Made by a program: the position numbers and the translations under genes. The notes beneath the pieces are model-generated. The model worked only from the letters and a program-made list of their open reading frames with translations. It did no database searches and had not been told where the DNA came from. From Leptospira saintgironsiae (GTDB lineage Bacteria; Spirochaetota; Leptospiria; Leptospirales; Leptospiraceae), in contig NZ_NPDR01000003.1 in the NCBI RefSeq assembly GCF_002811765.1, positions 372,001-436,000 of the forward strand: DNA of 64,000 bases, in the 5' to 3' direction. How positions within the stretch are numbered: position 1 is the stretch's first letter; each line of letters starts with the position of its first letter. Positions 58,598 to 64,000 of this stretch are shown here, piece after piece.

Positions 58598-60542
58598 TGG
58601 TTTGTTGAGGATTTTGGGATGAAGAAGGACCTGAGGCTTCTTCTTTTTTATTGATATAACTTTTATCTAATACTTTTTCAGGTTCTCTAATCTCTTCTAC
58701 AAATCTCGAAACTCTATTGAAATATTGCGAATTTTTCTGTTGGGAGATTTGAGGGTAGGTGAGAACCAATTTCTTTTTGGCTCTTGTGATCCCTACGTAA
58801 AATAATCTTCTTTCTTCTTCTAAGTTTTTTTCTCCTCTTCCGGAAGGGAAAGAACCTTCTGAAACATTTAATAGAATTACAGTATCAAATTCTAATCCTT
58901 TAGAAGAATGAACTGTAGATAAAACCAATCTTTCATCTTCTTCCTCTGGAGAGATTTTATCGAGGCTACGGCTGGGCCCTTCTAAACTCATATCCACTAA
59001 AAATTCGTGTAAGGTTTCGTATTTCTGAGAAAGTGTTAAGAATGCATTCAGATCTTCTAATCTTCTTTTGAAATCATCATATTTTTTTTCGAGTAGGGGA
59101 GAATAATAATCTATAAAGTTCCCTAAAAGTTTTTTTAAGTCTTTTTCCGAATCGCTGATTAGATGATTTAATTCTTTTAAATGAGATGCTGTGGCGCCTT
59201 TGGATTCTGAAATAATCCTTTCTAAATTTCCACCTGATCTTTCTAAGTCTGTTAGGATTGATCTTGCTTTTGCAGCTCCAATCCCAGGAAGAAGTAACAA
59301 AACTCTCAGCCAAGAAACCGAGTCTGTCTTATTCTCTTTAATTTTTAGAAGAGAAAGGTAGTCCTTTGCATGTGCGCTTTCTACAAACTTCTTTCCGCCG
59401 AATTTTAAGAACGGAATATTTCTCTGGGAAAGGACGAGCTCTAGTTGATTCGAATTCCATCCGGATCTAAATAGGACTGCAATATCTTTTAAAGGAACGC
59501 CATCTTCTCTTCTTTCTAAGATCAGATCTGCGATTCCTTCTGCCTCTTCTAATTCGTCCGCATAACCGACGAGCGCAGGCTTTTGGAAGTCTTCATTTTT
59601 AGTATATAGATACTTCTCGTATTTTTCCCTAAAATTAGCCAGGACAACATTTGCTAAGTTTAAGATAGATGGAGTGCTTCTGTAATTTCTTTCTAAATAG
59701 ATTGTTTTTGTTTTAGGAAATAATTTTGGAAAATTGAATATTCCATTTACATCCGCTCCTCGGAAGGAATATACACTTTGGGCATCATCGCCAACAACTA
59801 AAATGTTTTCATGATCCAATGCAAGTAAACATGCGATATGAGCTTGGATTTGATTCGTATCCTGGAACTCATCTACCATGATATATTTATATTGTTCCGA
59901 GACTTTTTTTCGGACGGTTTCATTCTTATTCAAAAGGTCTCTTGTATAGGTCAATAGATCATCATAATCTAATAGAGATCTTTGCTTTTTATAATCTGCA
60001 TACTCTTGGAATATTTTACGGATCGCAGATTCTTGGTCCAAAAACTTAGGATATTCTGCTTCTAATAATTCTTCTAAAGATTTGCCACGATTGATGATAG
60101 AGGAGTGGAGGGAGATCAATGTATCGTTAGAAGGGAACCTAGACTTCTGCTTTGCATATTCTCCTTCTGTTCTTAAAAGTTGGAATATATCAGAAGTATC
60201 TGATTCGTCCAAGACTGAAAATTGAGAGGAGAATCCAAGAACAGGTGCATATTTTCTAAGAATATGGCTTCCGAAGGAATGGAATGTTCCTCCGTGGACT
60301 CGGGCACAACGTTTGTCTAATAAAGATACTGCTCTTGTGAGCATTTCTCTGGATGCTTTGCGAGTGAATGTAAGAAGTAGGATATTTTCGGCTGGAATGC
60401 CAGATTCGACTAATTTGGAAAGTCTGTGGACGATTGTTTTTGTTTTCCCAGTTCCGGCACCGGCGATCACTAAAACCGGGCCGTTTAGGGTCTCGATAGC
60501 TTCCTTTTGTTTTTCGTTAAGTGACTCTAAGGAGGCAGTCAT
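58551..60542 (-). CDS. UvrD/Rep-family DNA helicase
   Basis: 663 aa. SF1A 3'-5' helicase. Q motif L-N-E-K-Q-K-E-A-I, Walker A I-A-G-A-G-T-G-K-T-K-T, motif II V-D-E-F-Q-D-T-N, motif III G-D-D-A-Q-S-V-Y-S-F-R-G-A, motif IV Y-R-S and motif V/VI V-H-S-S-K-G-L-E-F and V-G-I-T-R-A-K-K-K-L. Functions in DNA repair or replication restart. Shares operon with slyD upstream (6-base gap) and the SprT-like gene downstream. Confidence 0.92.
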   Translation of the reverse strand: MTASLESLNEKQKEAIETLNGPVLVIAGAGTGKTKTIVHRLSKLVESGIPAENILLLTFTRKASREMLTRAVSLLDKRCARVHGGTFHSFGSHILRKYAPVLGFSSQFSVLDESDTSDIFQLLRTEGEYAKQKSRFPSNDTLISLHSSIINRGKSLEELLEAEYPKFLDQESAIRKIFQEYADYKKQRSLLDYDDLLTYTRDLLNKNETVRKKVSEQYKYIMVDEFQDTNQIQAHIACLLALDHENILVVGDDAQSVYSFRGADVNGIFNFPKLFPKTKTIYLERNYRSTPSILNLANVVLANFREKYEKYLYTKNEDFQKPALVGYADELEEAEGIADLILERREDGVPLKDIAVLFRSGWNSNQLELVLSQRNIPFLKFGGKKFVESAHAKDYLSLLKIKENKTDSVSWLRVLLLLPGIGAAKARSILTDLERSGGNLERIISESKGATASHLKELNHLISDSEKDLKKLLGNFIDYYSPLLEKKYDDFKRRLEDLNAFLTLSQKYETLHEFLVDMSLEGPSRSLDKISPEEEDERLVLSTVHSSKGLEFDTVILLNVSEGSFPSGRGEKNLEEERRLFYVGITRAKKKLVLTYPQISQQKNSQYFNRVSRFVEEIREPEKVLDKSYINKKEEASGPSSSQNPQQTNDSDARKRLREFFGS

Positions 60543-60548
60543 TTGAGA

Positions 60549-61019
60549 TCAGTGGTGGTGATGTCCCCCCTCACCGTGAACATGTCCGTGACTCACTTCC
60601 TCGTCGGTTGCTGTTCTGATATTTACGATCTGAACGTCGAAAATCAGATCCACCCCAGCTAGAGGATGGTTTCCGTCCACGATCACAGATTCTCCCTTGA
60701 TATCAGTAATCGTATAAACAGTATCCGGCTCGTCAGTTTGGAACATCATTCCAACACTCAATTCTTCCCCTTCAGGGAATTGGCTTTTAGGCACATCAAA
60801 AACTAATTCAGGATTTTTTTGGCCATAAGCCTTATCAGCATTAACGGAGATTACTTTTTTATCTCCAGCATTCATACCTTTGATTTCATCTTCAAGACCG
60901 GCAATGATCTGTCCGGTTCCTTCCAGATAAGAAAGGGGATGGCTTCCTTGAGAAGAATCGATTTCGGTTCCTTCTTTATCTGTTAATTTATAGTGAAAAG
61001 TCACTACTCTAGGGTTCAT
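60549..61019 (-). CDS. slyD: FKBP-type peptidyl-prolyl isomerase SlyD
   Basis: 156 aa. Prolyl isomerase and chaperone. N-terminal FKBP half (V-T-F-H-Y-K-L-T-D, Y-L-E-G-T-G-Q-I-I-A-G-L-E), insert-in-flap region with D-V-P-K-S-Q-F-P-E-G, and a His-rich tail (H-V-H-G-E-G-G-H-H-H-H) for nickel or other metals. The tail is shorter than the E. coli version. Gap of 6 bases to the UvrD-type helicase. Confidence 0.9.
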   Translation of the reverse strand: MNPRVVTFHYKLTDKEGTEIDSSQGSHPLSYLEGTGQIIAGLEDEIKGMNAGDKKVISVNADKAYGQKNPELVFDVPKSQFPEGEELSVGMMFQTDEPDTVYTITDIKGESVIVDGNHPLAGVDLIFDVQIVNIRTATDEEVSHGHVHGEGGHHHH

Positions 61020-61134
61020 TTATTGCTCCAACCGGGAAAGGCCCTTTGATGGGGAAGGGAGGAAAGTTCCGGCACGTGATTTAAGTTAGTATATTCTTGG
61101 AAGATCCTAGGACAATCAGATTTTTGAGGCTAAC

Positions 61135-61470
61135 TCAAAAGTCGTAGGAAATTTCGACTCCGAAATTCTCTACGTCCTTAATAAACTGTTCAACTCGATT
61201 GGCCAGAAAGAACCAAGAATCTCTATGAACAATATCACTTAAAAAATTTAAGAAACGATTTGTATTCCTGAGTGCGAATTCCCTGTCTTGGGTGTAATTT
61301 AGAAGAACTGTATATGCCAAAGACTTTAGAATTTTATCATTTTCAGCTAATTCGAAATACCCAGGAAGATCAGGCTCGAATAAACTAAGCCTGGTTTTGG
61401 CGCTCCCTTCGGTTACGTATAAATTATAATCTGCTGAATTCGGCACTCTATCTGCTGAGTATACTTTCAT
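61135..61470 (-). CDS. Hypothetical protein, about 111 aa
   Basis: 111 aa from ATG 61470, chosen for GGAGGAG 7-8 bases upstream; the frame is open to 61524. Soluble. Contains A-K-T-R-L-S-L-F-E-P-D, F-L-N-F-L-S-D-I-V-H-R-D-S-W-F and a C-terminal acidic F-G-V-E-I-S-Y-D-F. No family recognised; leptospira-type. Promoter-like TTGACT/CTTAAT lies upstream. Confidence 0.6.
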   Translation of the reverse strand: MKVYSADRVPNSADYNLYVTEGSAKTRLSLFEPDLPGYFELAENDKILKSLAYTVLLNYTQDREFALRNTNRFLNFLSDIVHRDSWFFLANRVEQFIKDVENFGVEISYDF

Positions 61471-61512
61471 TATGGATAACTCCTCCAGAAACCAGAGGAA
61501 AATGTGGTTTCC

Positions 61513-61540
61513 ATTAAGAAACATACCCGCAAAAAGTCAA
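61513..61540 (-). promoter_or_regulatory. Sigma70-like promoter of the 111-aa gene
   Basis: On the minus strand TTGACT (61540-61535) and CTTAAT (61518-61513) with a 16-base spacer, about 43 bases before the ATG 61470. Good match to consensus on pattern only. Confidence 0.5.
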
Positions 61541-61635
61541 CGGGAAAGAATAGTTTTGGCATTTCTTCGCCACAAAACAAACCTTAGTTTACTGTTATTT
61601 AGAGAATGTTTTAGGAAACCTTTCTAAAATTAATT

Positions 61636-61665
61636 GTTGGACGGAACAATCTTTGCTCGTCCAAC
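61636..61665 (-). terminator. Hairpin downstream of FadH-like gene
   Basis: GTTGGACG (61636-61643) and CGTCCAAC (61658-61665) form a perfect 8-bp stem with a 14-base loop, about 76 bases after the FadH-like stop on the minus strand. The following sequence (AATTAATTTTAG) is AT-rich but lacks a clean T-run. Possible terminator or RNA-stability element. Confidence 0.35.
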
Positions 61666-61740
61666 CTGCTACCTTCCAGTAACTCTAAAAGTATAACATT
61701 CTCAATCCCGTTGAAAATAAATTTTTGCTAATATACAAAT

Positions 61741-63765
61741 TTAGTTTTGTTCTGTTCCGATCTTAGAAGCTGCCAAATAACCTTCTAACATAGCACGTTT
61801 AGCATCTATTCCAGAGGCATCTTTTGCTCCACCGATCAGATAAGAAGGAATATTACTTCTTTCTTTGTTAAATATATCATACAAAGAAGTATCACTTGTT
61901 TGTCCGGCGCAAAGAATGATAGAATCACATTCTAAAGTTTTTGCTCCTTCTTTTTTGGTCTCAATCACAAGACCTTGATCATTTACTTCTTTATAGGTAA
62001 GAGAAGAAAGGAAATCCACACCTTTGGATTGTAATTCTTGCAGAAGTGCCCAAGAGGTTGTTGCTCCAAGACCTGCTCCTACTTTTCCATTCCTTCTGAG
62101 AATAGAAACTTTTCTATGTGCTGTTTCAGGTTGGATCACTGCTTGTGTATAAGAGTTCACATTATACTTTTCGAAGTAGGTAGGAATATCCGGATCCTTT
62201 TCCTCGGTAAGTTTGTGAGCCACGTCCACACCAATCCCTCCGCCGCCGATGATAGCAACTTTGGAACCTGGTTTGAATGTTCCATTAAGGAACTCAACAT
62301 AACTTGCATGTGGTTTTTTCTCTAAACCAGGGAGGTTCAGGTTTCTAGGAAGAACTCCAGTTGCGAAAATTACCGCATCCGGTTTAAGATCATCCAACAT
62401 TTTTAGATCCGCCTTTGTATTCAGACGAATATCCACTTTTAAACGAGGAAGTTCGTTTTGGAAATATCGGATTGTTTCAAAAAATTCAAATTTACCTGGA
62501 ATAGCAGCAGCCAAATTTAATTGGCCTCCTAATTTTCCAGAAGCTTCTAAGAGAATAACTTCGTGGCCACGTAAAGCGGCAACTCTTGCAGATTCCATTC
62601 CTCCAGGACCAGAACCAACTACTACCACTCTTTGTCTTTTTGCCTGAGGAAGAGATTTCCAGTCTAACTCTCTATTTGCAGAAGGGTTTACCAAACAAGA
62701 AACCATTTCTTCTTTGAAAGTATGATCCAAACAAGCTTGGTTACAAGCCACACATGTATTCACTCTTTCTGTTTGGTTTTCTTTGATCTTATTTACGATT
62801 TCTGCATCTGCTAAGAATGGTCTTGCCATACTCACAATGTCCGCTTCTCCAGCATTCAATACTTGGATGATTGTCTCCGGCATATTGATCCTGTTAGAAG
62901 CGATGATTGGAATTCCTGGAACGGATGCTTTTATTTTGCCGGCAATCTTTGCCCAAGCACCTCTTGGAACTAATTGAGAAATAGTAGGAATACGAGACTC
63001 ATGCCAACCAATCCCGATATTAAGTGCATCTGCTCCTGCTTCTTTTAATTCTTTAGCAAGTGATATCACCTCTTCAAAAGTTGGGTTGCCTGGGATCAAA
63101 TCAATCCCTGACATTCTTACGATGACTGGATAACCTGGTCCAACTTGTTTGCGGACTTCTTTCATTGTCTCGATCGCAAATCGTCTGCGGTTTTCAGGAG
63201 AACCACCGAATTCGTCTGATCTTTTGTTTGTAACTTCGGAGAAGAATTGGTTTACCAAATATCCTTCTGAAGCCATCACTTCTACCGCTCTGAAACCAAC
63301 TTGTTTAGCGCGTAATGCGGAAGATCCGAAATCGCGGATTGTTCTCCAAGCATCCTCTGTAGAAAGTTCTTTTGGTATGAACCTGTTGATAGGTGCGCGT
63401 AGCGCAGAAGGTCCTACAAGTTCTCTGTGGTAGGCATATCTTCCTGCATGAAATAATTGTGCGCAAAAAATTCCCATTGGTTTGAGAATGGAGGCGACTT
63501 TTTCAAGTTCTTGGCAGTCTTCTTCCTTTTGGAAATCGAAAAATATATTAGAACCTTTTCCTTCTGCATTCACCGAAATTCCTCCGGTGGTAATGAGTCC
63601 AACTCCTCCTTCGAATCTTTTACCATAGAATGCAGCCATTCTATCTGCAGTTTTGGGCATTCCTTCCAAACCCAAGTGCATGGATCCCATGATAATACGA
63701 TTAGGAATAGTTTCGGCTCCGATATCTATCGGGCGAAAGATTGGGGAAATATCTAAAGAAGACAT
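61741..63765 (-). CDS. fadH: FadH-like NADH:flavin oxidoreductase (2,4-dienoyl-CoA reductase family)
   Basis: 674 aa. Old-yellow-enzyme N-terminal barrel (to about 330) with Tyr169 and His255 in the expected active-site positions, [4Fe-4S] cysteines C338, C341, C345, C357, then a FAD/NAD(P) domain with G-S-G-P-G-G at 384-389 and a G-G-G-G-I-G-V-D NAD motif. Family members remove double bonds during unsaturated fatty-acid oxidation. Starts 26 bases from a palindromic operator, so it is probably regulated by a TetR-type repressor. Confidence 0.85.
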   Translation of the reverse strand: MSSLDISPIFRPIDIGAETIPNRIIMGSMHLGLEGMPKTADRMAAFYGKRFEGGVGLITTGGISVNAEGKGSNIFFDFQKEEDCQELEKVASILKPMGIFCAQLFHAGRYAYHRELVGPSALRAPINRFIPKELSTEDAWRTIRDFGSSALRAKQVGFRAVEVMASEGYLVNQFFSEVTNKRSDEFGGSPENRRRFAIETMKEVRKQVGPGYPVIVRMSGIDLIPGNPTFEEVISLAKELKEAGADALNIGIGWHESRIPTISQLVPRGAWAKIAGKIKASVPGIPIIASNRINMPETIIQVLNAGEADIVSMARPFLADAEIVNKIKENQTERVNTCVACNQACLDHTFKEEMVSCLVNPSANRELDWKSLPQAKRQRVVVVGSGPGGMESARVAALRGHEVILLEASGKLGGQLNLAAAIPGKFEFFETIRYFQNELPRLKVDIRLNTKADLKMLDDLKPDAVIFATGVLPRNLNLPGLEKKPHASYVEFLNGTFKPGSKVAIIGGGGIGVDVAHKLTEEKDPDIPTYFEKYNVNSYTQAVIQPETAHRKVSILRRNGKVGAGLGATTSWALLQELQSKGVDFLSSLTYKEVNDQGLVIETKKEGAKTLECDSIILCAGQTSDTSLYDIFNKERSNIPSYLIGGAKDASGIDAKRAMLEGYLAASKIGTEQN

Positions 63766-63791
63766 TCGCAGTTCACCTTTCTTTTTATTTG

Positions 63792-63811
63792 AGTAGAACA
63801 GTCGTTCTACT
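63792..63811. promoter_or_regulatory. TetR-type palindromic operator
   Basis: AGTAGAAC (63792-63799), 4-base spacer, GTTCTACT (63804-63811): a perfect 8+8 palindrome. On the minus strand a -10-like TAAAAT (63825-63820) ends 8 bases upstream of it, so the operator overlaps the expected start of transcription of the FadH-like gene. Symmetry, GAAC/GTTC half-sites and location fit a TetR/AcrR-type repressor site. No regulator gene is in the window. Confidence 0.6.
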
Positions 63812-63898
63812 AAGAAAGGATTTTATCTGAATTTGGAAAAGGCAACGGTTTTTCTCAGAAATTTGAAAATAGATACCGAACATGATTCGGCAAAAATT

Positions 63899-64000
63899 TC
63901 AATTCATAGAAAAACGATTTAATGCAGAGATATATGCTTGAGAACAAGCCTCAATAATATCAGTGGAGCTTGCTTTCCCTACAACTCGTTCTCCATGTTT
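63899..64000 (-). CDS. 2-isopropylmalate/citramalate synthase-type protein, 3' end
   Basis: Minus-strand frame open from the window edge to a TGA at 63901-63899, 33 codons. The tail contains S-T-D-I-I-E-A-C-S-Q-A-Y-I-S-A-L-N-R, which matches the end of the regulatory domain of LeuA/CimA synthases (S-T-D-I-I-x-A-S-x-x-A-Y-x-x-A-L-N). Such enzymes start leucine or isoleucine synthesis in leptospires. LeuA versus CimA cannot be decided. Confidence 0.75.
   Translation of the reverse strand, partial: KHGERVVGKASSTDIIEACSQAYISALNRFSMN

Overview
The window reads as chromosomal DNA of a Leptospira (spirochaete). I base this on the gene set and on style: roughly 40% G+C by eye, many spirochaetal lipoproteins and leptospira-type hypothetical proteins, a bacterial XPB helicase, and very tight packing with overlapping genes. 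The base composition fits a saprophytic or intermediate-type species better than the AT-richer pathogens, but this is inference. I see no rRNA, tRNA, CRISPR array, insertion sequence, phage gene or clear pseudogene. No stretch above 300 bases lacks a gene.

Layout. 1-5.0 kb: tail of an aldose-1-epimerase-like gene, XPB helicase, aspartate aminotransferase, an SH3-type exported protein and an alpha/beta hydrolase, all on +. 5.0-8.5 kb: Na+/solute symporter (-), thrB (+), two leptospira-type hypotheticals (-). 8.5-17 kb: DsbA-like protein behind a structured leader, mdh, the biotin genes bioF-bioD-bioA-bioB, a 57-codon gene, an SGNH lipoprotein and serB. 17-26 kb, mostly -: mutS, trpF, a response regulator, leuB-argD-phosphohexomutase, with pgeF on +. 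26-33 kb: a small membrane protein, an aminotransferase, an unknown gene on -, a LOG protein, then rpmB-nth-thioesterase-GGQ factor-uvrC.

33-38.3 kb: a three-gene surface operon of a lamin-tail-like lipoprotein, a predicted outer-membrane protein and a phospholipase-D-family protein. 38.2-42.7 kb: envelope polysaccharide genes (O-antigen ligase/polymerase, GT4, GT9, DUF4254). 42.8-48.1 kb: a cyclic-nucleotide-domain patatin, a nucleosidase, an acyl-CoA synthetase and argC. 48.2-50.4 kb: recA with a strong terminator, and a membrane protein. 50.5-56.2 kb: small protein, HIT, TldD, TldE, MoxR ATPase and VWA protein, an apparent operon. 56.2-64 kb, all -: YceI and a His-bearing membrane protein, a small gene, a SprT-like protease, UvrD/Rep helicase, SlyD, a small hypothetical, a FadH-like reductase with a TetR-type operator, and the last codons of a LeuA/CimA-type synthase.

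Most of the window is ordinary metabolism (biotin, threonine, serine, leucine, arginine, tryptophan) and DNA repair (mutS, uvrC, nth, recA, UvrD, XPB). The parts most worth a second look are: (1) the leader of the DsbA-like gene, where a short ORF overlaps two mutually exclusive hairpins; (2) the lamin-tail / outer-membrane / PLD operon; (3) the TldD-TldE-MoxR-VWA operon; (4) the palindromic operator in front of the FadH-like gene; and (5) several uncatalogued short ORFs, including one coupled on both sides between the epimerase and XPB. Nothing here is a clear-cut new defence or mobile system.
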